Origin: Candidatus Kaiserbacteria bacterium
Lineage (GTDB): Bacteria > Patescibacteriota > Minisyncoccia > Phycocordibacterales > UBA12088
Length of the DNA stretch: 9,586 nt
Direction: 5' to 3'
NCBI GenBank assembly: GCA_003561715.1
Contig: PWVU01000010.1
Coordinates: 1 to 9,586, forward strand
Below the pieces are notes generated by a model. The model was not told where the DNA came from. It was given only the letters and a program-made list of their open reading frames with translations, and made no database searches. The position numbers and the translations under genes were made by a program. Position 1 is the first letter of the stretch; each line of letters begins with the position of its first letter. Of this stretch, positions 1-6,584 are shown piece by piece.

Positions 1-23
1 CGGGCGCGGCAAAGCCGCGCCCG
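1..23. repeat. GC-rich perfect palindrome downstream of rel
   Basis: Perfect inverted repeat at the window edge: 10-bp arms at 1-10 and 14-23 around a 3-nt loop (AAA on the plus strand). It lies 28 nt beyond the rel stop, so it could serve as the stem of a rel terminator, but any U-tract would fall outside the window. Its inner 19 nt (GGCGCGGCAAAGCCGCGCC, 3-21) recur exactly inside dprA at 4549-4567, so it may instead be a copy of a dispersed palindromic element. Confidence 0.6.
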
Positions 24-50
24 CTCGTGTGTATCTTCTCACTCCACTTT

Positions 51-1601
51 CTATCTCATTTGCTCAGCATGCTGTTTTTGAATGAAGTTTGCAATATGTC
101 TGCGTGCAAGCGAGGTCTTAACATAGTCCAGCCACTTTTGTGTAGGTTGACATGAAGGTTTAGTTTCGATCTCCACAATATCGCCGTTCTTGAGTTTGCT
201 ATCAAATGATGCCAGCTTGCCATTGACTTTTGCCGCGGAGAGGTGATCCCCGATGTCGGAGTGTATCGCATACGCAAAGTCGATCGGACTGGAGTCGATA
301 GGGAGATCGATCACGTCGCCTTTGGGCGTAAAGACGAAAACACGGAAATTGAAAAAGTCTGAGCGTAATCCCTCAAGAAATTGATCGGTTTCCGAGCTTG
401 CATCGTTATGCGATTGTCCGATATCTTTGATCCACGAAGGCGTAATGAGGGAGAAATCAACGCTCGCTGTTTCCTCAAGCGCGGTCGGTTTGCGAGAAAA
501 AAGAGAAGGAATAAGATACTCATACCATACCCGATTGGAACGCACATGCTCGGTGCTCTTCTTGCTCCCGATAGACTTGTAGGCAAAGTGTGACGCGATA
601 CCGAATTGCGCTTCACGATGCATCTCCTCGGTGCGGATCTGTATTTCCACCAGTCCCACCTCCTCGGTGATAACGGTCGTGTGCAAACTGCGGTAGCCGT
701 TGGGTTTGGGAAAAGCAATAAAATCTTTGATCTTACCCGGTCGCGGGCGGTAGAGACCGTGCACAACGCCCAATGCATGGTAGCAATCCGCAACACTCGG
801 CACAATAATACGGATTGCAAGAATGTCGTGAATACGATCGAGGTCGTTCTCCTTACGCTCCAATTTTTTACACAATGAGTACGCGCCTTTAATACGGAAC
901 GTGGTGCGGTAGTTGGTAACCCCGTTCTTTTTCAGGTCGTCATTGACCGCAGACATCAGTGTAGTTAGTTTGGTTTCTTGATCGAATCCTCGCTCTTTGA
1001 TGATCGCTTGCATCTCTTCGTACGTCCTCGGATCGACCCACTTGAACGAGAGATCTTCAAGCTCGCGCTTAAGACGACCCATGTTAAGTCGATCGACGAT
1101 CGGTGCATATATCTCAAGTGTTTCTTTTGCTATACGCACGCGCTTGTCAGGACGCACATGCTCAAGGGTGCGCATGTTGTGGAGGCGATCCATCAGCTTG
1201 ATCATCAGTACGCGAATATCTTGCGAGGTTGCCACGAAAAGGCGACGGAGGGATTCTGCGTGGCGTTCCGCTCCTTGATACTTAAGCTTACCCAGTTTTG
1301 AGACTCCTTCGACTAGAAAAAGAATTTCGGCGCCGAATTCTTTCTCCAGCTCTTTCGGGGTGACCTTGGCATCTTCGATACAGTCGTGCAGAAAGCCGGC
1401 GGCAACGGTATTCGGTCCCATGCCAAGCTCAGCAAGCTCCCGCGCGGTCTCGAAGAGATGGATGTAGTAGGGCTCACCCGAGTTGCGCTCGTGCCCCTCG
1501 TGCTTTTCTTGGGCAAAGGCGCTTGCGCGCAACACCAGCGCCTTTTCGTCTTCCGAAAGCCGCTCTTCCATAAGCGCAATGATATCCTTGACATCAGGCA
1601 T
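51..1601 (-). CDS. rel: Bifunctional (p)ppGpp synthetase/hydrolase, short Rel/SpoT form lacking the C-terminal regulatory domains
   Basis: Makes and degrades the alarmone (p)ppGpp from ATP and GDP/GTP in the cytoplasm (stringent response). The N-terminal HD hydrolase keeps the metal and catalytic residues H48, H72-D73, E76-D77 and D138 (in KLMDRLHNMRTL). The synthetase domain (about 230-345) keeps R236-x-K238-x-x-Y241-S, D259, the NGYRSLHTTV loop (Y303) and E319 in EIQIRT. D259 and E319 match the catalytic Asp and Glu of the Streptococcus Rel structure as I recall it. The usual AE before G-I-A-x-H is AQ (Q332) here. A TGS domain follows (about 419-480), then only the first helix of the next region before a clean TAG stop. 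At 516 aa it lacks the helical, zinc-finger and ACT/RRM regions of typical 700-750 aa Rel proteins, and sequence past the stop does not resemble them, so this looks like a natural short form. Both activities should be present, but ribosome-based control must differ. It has its own promoter, directly before the ATG. Confidence 0.93.
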   Translation of the reverse strand: MPDVKDIIALMEERLSEDEKALVLRASAFAQEKHEGHERNSGEPYYIHLFETARELAELGMGPNTVAAGFLHDCIEDAKVTPKELEKEFGAEILFLVEGVSKLGKLKYQGAERHAESLRRLFVATSQDIRVLMIKLMDRLHNMRTLEHVRPDKRVRIAKETLEIYAPIVDRLNMGRLKRELEDLSFKWVDPRTYEEMQAIIKERGFDQETKLTTLMSAVNDDLKKNGVTNYRTTFRIKGAYSLCKKLERKENDLDRIHDILAIRIIVPSVADCYHALGVVHGLYRPRPGKIKDFIAFPKPNGYRSLHTTVITEEVGLVEIQIRTEEMHREAQFGIASHFAYKSIGSKKSTEHVRSNRVWYEYLIPSLFSRKPTALEETASVDFSLITPSWIKDIGQSHNDASSETDQFLEGLRSDFFNFRVFVFTPKGDVIDLPIDSSPIDFAYAIHSDIGDHLSAAKVNGKLASFDSKLKNGDIVEIETKPSCQPTQKWLDYVKTSLARRHIANFIQKQHAEQMR

Positions 1602-1608
1602 ATTGTCT

Positions 1609-1636
1609 ATTGTAGGGTGTTTAAAAAAACAGTCAA
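1609..1636 (-). promoter_or_regulatory. Sigma70-type promoter of rel, probably giving a leaderless mRNA
   Basis: On the minus strand, TTGACT (1636-1631) is followed after 16 nt by TACAAT (1614-1609), a good match to the housekeeping consensus. Only 7 nt separate the -10 box from the rel ATG, so transcription should begin at or within a nucleotide or two of the start codon. No Shine-Dalgarno sequence precedes the ATG. The T7 run in the spacer is A/T-rich. Confidence 0.65.
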
Positions 1637-1642
1637 ATTATG

Positions 1643-1707
1643 AAAAAACATTGCATCTTGTGCAGTGCGTCAAGAACGACGACCGGCGCGCTTGCGCGCC
1701 GGCCGTC
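1643..1707 (-). terminator. Two-hairpin terminator-like element after topA
   Basis: Between the topA stop and rel lie two consecutive hairpins. The first is very GC-rich: arms 1678-1691 and 1694-1707, 13 of 14 positions paired, 2-nt loop, core GGCGCGC. The second has 7-nt arms (1649-1655 and 1661-1667, one mismatch on the minus strand) and a 5-nt loop, and is followed at once by six T on the minus strand (1648-1643). That second hairpin plus T-run has the layout of an intrinsic terminator for topA and would insulate rel. Confidence 0.6.
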
Positions 1708-1734
1708 CGCTATGTAATGCAAAAAATATCACAT

Positions 1735-3948
1735 CTATTCCGACACTTTCTTCCGCGCGAAGCCACGCTTCTTTTTTTCTTCCGCAAATATTTCCAATGC
1801 ACGGGGAAGTTCAATGGTATACACGTCGTCGGTCTTCAGTGATCGAAAATCACTTTCGTGCACAATGAAGGGTCCAAAGCGGCCTATTGCAGCGGTGATC
1901 GGCTCACCGGTATCGGGATGGTTTCCCAGTACGCGGGGTAAGCTCAAATACTTCAGTGCGTCCTCGAGGGTCACTTCGTCGGGGTTTTTGTCTTTGGGAA
2001 TACTCGCGCGTTGCGGTTTTTCTTTCTTGGCACCTTTCTTTTTCTTCTCCGTAGGATCTTTGGTGGGATTTTCGCCGACTTGCACATAGGGGCCAAAGCG
2101 TCCATTCATAACAAAGATGGGTAACCCGCTCTCGGGATGGGTGCCGATAGGCGCATCCGGCTCCAATACATCGCCCTCGATCGTGCGCGCACCATCACAC
2201 TCGGGAAAGCGCTCACAACTCATAAACTTGCCGCCGCGCCCCAGCTTGATGATCATACCGGCACCACATTTGGGGCATTTGAACTCCGGCGGGGCGTCGC
2301 CCATGTTGGTGAGTTTGTCGATCTTCTCTTTCGCCTTCACGTCTTTTGCGAAATCCGTATAAAAATCGGTTAAGGTCTTCACATACTCACGCGAGCCGTG
2401 CGCGATCTCATCAAGTTCATTTTCCATCTCAGCGGTAAAGGAGTCGTTGATGTATTCCATGAAGTTCTGCTCAAGGAAGCTTGAGACGACATCGCCCGTG
2501 TCGGTGGGAAAGAGTGTGCGTCCTTCTTTTGTCACATACTCGCGATCGATCAGCGTTTTCATAATGGACGCATAGGTCGAAGGGCGCCCGATGCCGCGCT
2601 TCTCAAGCTCTTTGACCAGTCCCGCCTCGGTGTAGCGATTGGGTGGTTGGGTTTGCTTTGCTTCGGCATCAATACCGACAAGTGCAAGTGCTTCGCCCAC
2701 TGTGACCTTGGGTAATTCCACATCCTCTCCCCGCGCGGCCGGGTCCGCCAACAGCCAGCCGGGGAAGATCACGCGTGAGCCGTTCATCGTAAACTCCGGC
2801 ACGTCTTTGCCTTCAACGCTTACCACCAGCTTCGTCTTCATGAGACGTGCATCGACCATCTGCGAGGCAACGGTGCGTGCCCAAATGAGCTTGTAGAGAC
2901 GCTTTTGTTCTTCGGTGGTACCTGCGTTGAGTTTAGTTGCATCACTCGGGCGAATCGCTTCGTGTGCTTCCTGTGCGTTCTTGGATTTGGTCGCGTAGGT
3001 GCGTGTCTGAGACAGATTCTCACCGAATTGCTTCTGTACGACACCTGCGATCGTTGCAACCGCGCTTGTCGCAAGATTGGTCGAGTCGGTGCGCATATAC
3101 GTGATATGACCTGCCTCATACAGCTTTTGTGCAATGCGCATAGTGTTGGCGGGAGAATAGCCAAGACGAGTCGATGCGGCTTGTTGGAGCGTAGAGGTAG
3201 TAAAGGGTGGGCGGGGTTGGCGTTTTTGCTCGCTTTCTTTTATGTCGGCAACACGCCACGTGGCGTCTTTCGCCTCGCGCAGAATGCGGTCGGTCTCCTC
3301 TTGCGTCCTTGGCTCAACACTGCAGGCAAGATCGAATGCGTCACCTGCTTGGTTTTTGACATGCGCCGTGATAACCCAAAAATCCTCCGGAATGAATGCG
3401 CGTATCTCGCGCTCGCGCTCCATGATGATGCGCAGGGCGGGCGATTGCACTCGGCCGGCGGAGAGTCCGTAGCGCACCTTTTTCCAGATCAGCCCCGAAA
3501 GGTCGTAGCCCACCAAGCGGTCGAGCACACGCCGCGCCTCTTGCGCGCGACGCAAGTTGTCGTCGATGGTTCGCGGGTGCTTCAGCGCCTCGGTCACCGC
3601 ATCTTTGGTGATCTCGTGAAATACGACACGCTTGGTCTTTGTCTTGGGTAACGCAAGTGCCTCAAACAAGTGCCATGCAATCGCCTCGCCCTCACGATCA
3701 GGGTCGGTTGCGAGCAATATCTCATCGGCTTTTTTGGCAAGGGGGGCCAGCTCGGCGATAACCTTCTCTTTGCCGCGTGAGATCTCGTAATGGGGGACAA
3801 AGCCCGCTTCGATATCGATAGCTTTTTTGTTGCTCTTGGGAAGATCGCGTATATGCCCCACGGACGCTTTCACGATATAGTCTTTACCAACATATTTACC
3901 GATGGTCTTGGCTTTTGCCGGGGATTCGACGATAAGAAGTTTGCTCAT
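1735..3948 (-). CDS. topA: DNA topoisomerase I (type IA)
   Basis: Relaxes negative supercoils by single-strand cleavage and strand passage. The N-terminal Toprim domain (about 1-115) shows E8 in VESPAKAKTIG and the DPDREGE metal motif (D82, D84, E86). The core carries the catalytic tyrosine Y284 in YMRTDSTN, and the downstream EAHEAIRP and RGIGRPSTYA motifs are intact. After the core comes one C4 zinc ribbon (C558, C561, C578, C584). Two C-terminal topoisomerase repeats follow, recognisable by HPxSGxP/HPDTGEP with GRFGPY/GRFGPF (about 603-621 and 677-694), joined by a lysine-rich linker (634-644). At 737 aa with a single zinc ribbon it is shorter at the C-terminus than the E. coli enzyme (865 aa) but complete for the family. 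The ATG lies 46 nt after the upstream dcd-like stop and has its own promoter. A terminator-like element follows the gene. Confidence 0.97.
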   Translation of the reverse strand: MSKLLIVESPAKAKTIGKYVGKDYIVKASVGHIRDLPKSNKKAIDIEAGFVPHYEISRGKEKVIAELAPLAKKADEILLATDPDREGEAIAWHLFEALALPKTKTKRVVFHEITKDAVTEALKHPRTIDDNLRRAQEARRVLDRLVGYDLSGLIWKKVRYGLSAGRVQSPALRIIMEREREIRAFIPEDFWVITAHVKNQAGDAFDLACSVEPRTQEETDRILREAKDATWRVADIKESEQKRQPRPPFTTSTLQQAASTRLGYSPANTMRIAQKLYEAGHITYMRTDSTNLATSAVATIAGVVQKQFGENLSQTRTYATKSKNAQEAHEAIRPSDATKLNAGTTEEQKRLYKLIWARTVASQMVDARLMKTKLVVSVEGKDVPEFTMNGSRVIFPGWLLADPAARGEDVELPKVTVGEALALVGIDAEAKQTQPPNRYTEAGLVKELEKRGIGRPSTYASIMKTLIDREYVTKEGRTLFPTDTGDVVSSFLEQNFMEYINDSFTAEMENELDEIAHGSREYVKTLTDFYTDFAKDVKAKEKIDKLTNMGDAPPEFKCPKCGAGMIIKLGRGGKFMSCERFPECDGARTIEGDVLEPDAPIGTHPESGLPIFVMNGRFGPYVQVGENPTKDPTEKKKKGAKKEKPQRASIPKDKNPDEVTLEDALKYLSLPRVLGNHPDTGEPITAAIGRFGPFIVHESDFRSLKTDDVYTIELPRALEIFAEEKKKRGFARKKVSE

Positions 3949-3955
3949 GTGGTCT

Positions 3956-3986
3956 ATTGGATACTAGAGATGGGCGCGCATGTCAA
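3956..3986 (-). promoter_or_regulatory. Promoter of topA, probably leaderless
   Basis: A perfect -35 hexamer TTGACA (3986-3981) lies in the short gap after the dcd-like gene. The -10 is either TATCCA (3963-3958, 17-nt spacer) or TCCAAT (3961-3956, 19-nt spacer). Either leaves only 7-9 nt before the ATG and no room for a Shine-Dalgarno sequence. The octamer CAATAGAC, followed by exactly 3 nt and ATG, is shared with the rel promoter. Confidence 0.55.
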
Positions 3987-3994
3987 ATCGCCGA

Positions 3995-4366
3995 TTACGC
4001 AACACGCAAAAATACCCCTTTTGCAATCGGTGTATATGCCGGAAGTGTAATGGTCTTGTGTGAATGATTGACGACTTCTAGTTTTAGCGTGTTGTCACTG
4101 CCGGGTTCGCAGAATATCGAGCTATTCAGCGCATCGATACCACTTTGCGCGATTGAGCCACGCGTACTCAGTAAGCAAGAAATATAGGCGGAAAGCGTTA
4201 CATGCTCCCGTGTTTCTACAACCCGGAATTCGTTTGGATCTAGTGTGATCTCTTCGGCAATGGTGAACGAGTAGCTTGCTTCTTTTAGATTCTCTTCATT
4301 GAAAGGTGAAATCGCCATATCGCCCCCTTCAATCGCTTCGAGAATTGATTTCTTTGAAAGTATCAT
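3995..4366 (-). CDS. Short dCTP deaminase/dUTPase-fold protein, divergent
   Basis: This 123-aa protein follows the dCTP deaminase (Dcd) pattern: an N-terminal MILSKKSILEAIEGG like the family's MILSDRDI start, an ASYSF segment where the family has PASxDLRL, then EFRVVETREHVTL, TRGSIAQSGI (family GRSSLARLGL), EPGSDNTLKLEVVN (family DPGFxGxxTLEL) and a final PIAKGVFLRV strand. The catalytic glutamate is kept (E97). By alignment from memory, the two arginines contacting nucleotide are replaced (Q74 and F85) and one signature Ser is Gly (G70). It ends where the core fold ends, without the C-terminal tail of 170-190 aa enzymes, and the region before the VTL strand is compact. Canonical dCTP-to-dUTP deamination is therefore doubtful. 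It may be a reduced enzyme, a nucleotide sensor or a structural homologue. Its ATG overlaps the dprA stop (ATGA), implying translational coupling to dprA. Confidence 0.7.
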   Translation of the reverse strand: MILSKKSILEAIEGGDMAISPFNEENLKEASYSFTIAEEITLDPNEFRVVETREHVTLSAYISCLLSTRGSIAQSGIDALNSSIFCEPGSDNTLKLEVVNHSHKTITLPAYTPIAKGVFLRVA

Positions 4367-5262
4367 ATCGATCTACGAATTAGCCCATTGCGCTCAACGA
4401 CATACCCTTGAAGTTCAAGTTCCATCAGCATACCAGAAACGGTTGCAGGAGGCATGTCGAGTACTTCAATAAGGGTGTTTTTTGAGCGAGGTTCGGTGAG
4501 GAGATCAAGTAGTTTTCGATGGTCGGACGGAAGCGCTGAGAGGTCGGCGGCGCGGCTTTGCCGCGCCGCCTCGATCCCGACCGCCGCGAGGATATCCTCC
4601 GCACACGTCACCGGCGTCGCCCCCAGTTTCATGAAAAGATGCGGGCCCTCCGAGTTCTTGCTGAAGATCGATCCGGGAACGACCAACAGCTCGCGATTGT
4701 AATCGGCTACCATGCGCGCGGTGATGAGGGTGCCCGACTTCGTACTCGCTTCTATAATGAGCGTTGCGTGCGCAATACCAGCCATAAGACGATTGCGCTG
4801 GGGAAAACTCCAGCGAGTCGCTTTGAACTCAGGCTCGTATTCAGAGAGCAGTGCGCCCCCTTGCGTGACGATCTCGCGGGCAAGCCTTCGATGTGTTGCC
4901 GGGTAGAGCACGCGCTCACCAAGTCCCGAGCCGGGAATGGCAACGGTATGTAATCCCACCTTGAGTGCCGCGCGATGTGCGATCCCATCGATTCCAAGCG
5001 CAAGGCCCGAGACGATCGAGACCGGATATCCGGCAAGTCCGGCAATAAAGTGCTCGCATGCATCTCGTCCATAGCCAGTATACATCCGTGAGCCGACGAC
5101 TGTAAGCAACTTGTGCTCTTTCGGAGGCATCTCTCCGGTAAGCCACAACTTCTTTGGCGGATCAGGTATCTCACTCAACCCCTCAGGCCACTGTGCCCGA
5201 GTAAGTTCTCGAATAACGATCGGATCGCCCCCCATACCATGAGTGTAGCGCAGAACGGTCAT
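4363..5262 (-). CDS. dprA: DNA-processing protein DprA (Smf family)
   Basis: DprA binds incoming single-stranded DNA and loads RecA during natural transformation; it also occurs in bacteria not known to be competent. The extended Rossmann domain (about 50-225) shows VVGSRMYTGYG, SGLALGIDGIAHRAAL, PGSGLGERVLYP, SEYEP, FPQRNRLMAGIA and SGTLITARMVADYNR, ending in GPHLFMKLGA and a C-A-E-D-I helix. A C-terminal winged-helix domain (about 247-297, KLLDLL to GYVVERNGLIRR) is present, and the N-terminal SAM-like domain is absent, as in many family members. The domains are joined by a linker (231-240) encoded by a perfect GC-rich palindrome. The ATG at 5262 gives 299 aa. An in-frame ATG at 5235 (M10), 6 nt after a TACACT -10-like box, is an alternative start. 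The gene is divergent from the malic enzyme gene and overlaps the dcd-like gene by 4 bp. Confidence 0.95.
   Translation of the reverse strand: MTVLRYTHGMGGDPIVIRELTRAQWPEGLSEIPDPPKKLWLTGEMPPKEHKLLTVVGSRMYTGYGRDACEHFIAGLAGYPVSIVSGLALGIDGIAHRAALKVGLHTVAIPGSGLGERVLYPATHRRLAREIVTQGGALLSEYEPEFKATRWSFPQRNRLMAGIAHATLIIEASTKSGTLITARMVADYNRELLVVPGSIFSKNSEGPHLFMKLGATPVTCAEDILAAVGIEAARQSRAADLSALPSDHRKLLDLLTEPRSKNTLIEVLDMPPATVSGMLMELELQGYVVERNGLIRRSI
4546..4570. repeat. Perfect GC-rich palindrome inside dprA (interdomain linker)
   Basis: Perfect inverted repeat with 11-bp arms (4546-4556 and 4560-4570) and a 3-nt loop. On the coding strand it reads GGCGGCGCGGC, AAA, then the complement. It encodes residues 231-239 (A-A-R-Q-S-R-A-A flanked by E and D), between the Rossmann and winged-helix domains. 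The inner 19 nt are identical to positions 3-21 of the window. The in-frame position in a flexible linker resembles palindromic elements that insert into coding genes, such as Rickettsia palindromic elements. That relationship is inference. Confidence 0.7.
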
Positions 5263-5333
5263 CGGTACAGTAGGGTGCTGTGCACGAGAGGTCTACGCGA
5301 CACACTCAATTTCCCTACGGTACTACACTGGCG

Positions 5334-5346
5334 TATACTGAGTATA
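5334..5346. promoter_or_regulatory. Symmetric TATACT palindrome between dprA and the malic enzyme gene
   Basis: TATACTGAGTATA is a perfect palindrome (6-nt arms around G) in the 106-bp divergent gap. Each arm read in its own direction is a good -10 box (TATACT), so it could fire both ways or act as an operator. No strong -35 lies at the right distance on either side. A second -10-like box (CATAAT, 5355-5360) ends 8 nt before the malic enzyme ATG, matching the leaderless layout of other genes here. Confidence 0.35.
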
Positions 5347-5368
5347 TTCGTTTACATAATTGTTCACT

Positions 5369-6517
5369 ATGTCTTCTCAAAAAAACACATATGGCAAAAA
5401 AGCGCTTGCTTTGCATAAAAAGCTCAAAGGTAAGATCGCAATAACGAGCAAAGGAGCGCTGGCAACAATCGACGATTGGAGCACACTCTACACGCCCGGC
5501 GTAGGAGCGGTCGCGTCACATTTGGCGCAACATCCCGAGGATGCGGGACGGTACACAGCCAAGCGCAATACCGTTGCGGTTGTAAGCGATGGCTCTGCGG
5601 TTCTGGGTTTGGGCAATCTCGGCCCCGTACCTGCACTGCCGGTCATGGAAGGGAAGTGCGTCATCTTCAAAGAAATGGCGAATATTGATGCGTGGCCGAT
5701 CGTGCTTGATACACAAGACCCCGATGAAATTGTTGCCGCGGTAAAAGCGATCGCGCCCGGATTTGGCGGAATCAACCTCGAGGATATTGCCGCGCCGCAC
5801 TGCTTTGCTGTCGAGGAGCGTTTGCGCAATGAGTTGTCGATACCGGTCATGCACGATGATCAGCACGGTAGTGCGATCGTGGTGACGGCGGGAGTACTGA
5901 ATGCGGCGAAGGTGGTTAAGAAGAACTTTGCGTCGTTGTCGGTGGTGATTGTGGGGGCCGGTGCGGCGGGACGAGCGACGGCGCTGTTGTTACGTCTGGC
6001 GGGCATCTCGCAGATCATTGTGGTTGACAGTAAGGGTGCTCTGTATGATGGGCGTCCGGGGACCGAAGGATACAAGTGCGACCTTGCGCGCGTGACCAAT
6101 CCGCGAAAGATGCGTGGCGCTCTTTCGGAAGTCGTGTCAGGCGCAGATGTGCTGATCGGTGTATCGGGACCGGGTACTATCTTGCCCGAGCATGTTGCGA
6201 GCATGGCACCACGCGCAATTGTATTTGCGCTTGCCAATCCTGTCCCCGAGATCTTCCCCGAGGATGCGCGGCGTGCGGGCGCTCTGGTGGTTGCAACAGG
6301 GCGCTCAGATTTTCCCAATCAGGTAAATAACGCACTCGCATTCCCGGGAATCTTTCGCGGCGCACTCGATCGCGGGGTACGCACCATAACCGACGATATG
6401 AAGCTTGCCGCGGCGTATGCGATGGCGAAATTGGTGCGAACGCCCAAACCTGATACAATCATACCGTCGGTACTGACACCCGGCTTGGTGCGAGCGGTTG
6501 CAAGAGCGGTGCGGTAA
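5369..6517 (+). CDS. NAD(P)-dependent malic enzyme (oxaloacetate-decarboxylating)
   Basis: Oxidatively decarboxylates malate to pyruvate and CO2 with NAD(P)H production. This is the short, single-function bacterial form (382 aa) without a phosphotransacetylase domain. Visible motifs are YTPGVGA (catalytic Y41), SDGSAVLGLGNLGP, LPVMEGK (K96), GGINLEDIAAP (E138, D139), HDDQHGSAIV (D163, D164), the Rossmann GAGAAG (196-201) with D220 ending the second strand, ALANPVPE (N290) and FPNQVNNALAFPGIFRGALD. All catalytic and metal ligands appear intact. Cofactor preference cannot be fixed from sequence by eye. The start is taken as the ATG at 5369; an in-frame TTG at 5360 is less likely because the -10-like CATAAT ends there and no RBS precedes it. 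It is divergent from dprA and stands alone, with a weakly defined downstream gap. In a reduced metabolism it would feed pyruvate and reducing power. Confidence 0.95.
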   Translation: MSSQKNTYGKKALALHKKLKGKIAITSKGALATIDDWSTLYTPGVGAVASHLAQHPEDAGRYTAKRNTVAVVSDGSAVLGLGNLGPVPALPVMEGKCVIFKEMANIDAWPIVLDTQDPDEIVAAVKAIAPGFGGINLEDIAAPHCFAVEERLRNELSIPVMHDDQHGSAIVVTAGVLNAAKVVKKNFASLSVVIVGAGAAGRATALLLRLAGISQIIVVDSKGALYDGRPGTEGYKCDLARVTNPRKMRGALSEVVSGADVLIGVSGPGTILPEHVASMAPRAIVFALANPVPEIFPEDARRAGALVVATGRSDFPNQVNNALAFPGIFRGALDRGVRTITDDMKLAAAYAMAKLVRTPKPDTIIPSVLTPGLVRAVARAVR

Positions 6518-6544
6518 AAAGTAATTTCATTTATTAAAGTGTGT

Positions 6545-6573
6545 ACGACACGTATTTGTGCTTCACCTACATC
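6545..6573 (+). promoter_or_regulatory. Possible promoter of the 162-aa orphan gene
   Basis: ACGACA (6545-6550) and TACATC (6568-6573) are separated by 17 nt and lie 11 nt before the ATG at 6585. Match quality is modest. No Shine-Dalgarno sequence is present, so if this is the promoter the leader would be only a few nucleotides. No convincing terminator was seen between the malic enzyme stop and this point. Confidence 0.3.
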
Positions 6574-6584
6574 GTTGATTTACT

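Noticed and set aside
51..60. rel as a pseudogene or frameshifted gene
   Set aside because: All catalytic residues are intact, the TGS domain is complete and the 50 nt after the stop do not continue the family in another frame. A natural short form is simpler.
1645..1673. TTGACG (1673-1668) as a second rel promoter -35
   Set aside because: At 17 nt the -10 would be TGTTTT, a poor box, and the next good box (CATAAT) is 25 nt away. The site lies between the two terminator hairpins.
2905..3651. 248-aa open frame on the plus strand opposite topA
   Set aside because: It lies entirely antisense to the well-supported topA core; composition is Cys/Arg-rich with no recognisable motif. It is a shadow of topA codon usage.
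4752..5174. 140-aa minus-strand frame overlapping dprA in another frame
   Set aside because: It overlaps the conserved Rossmann region of DprA; the sequence is Ser/Arg/Cys-rich and not domain-like.
5360..5371. TTG at 5360 as the malic enzyme start
   Set aside because: It adds only three residues, has no RBS and falls at the end of the -10-like CATAAT. The ATG at 5369 fits better.
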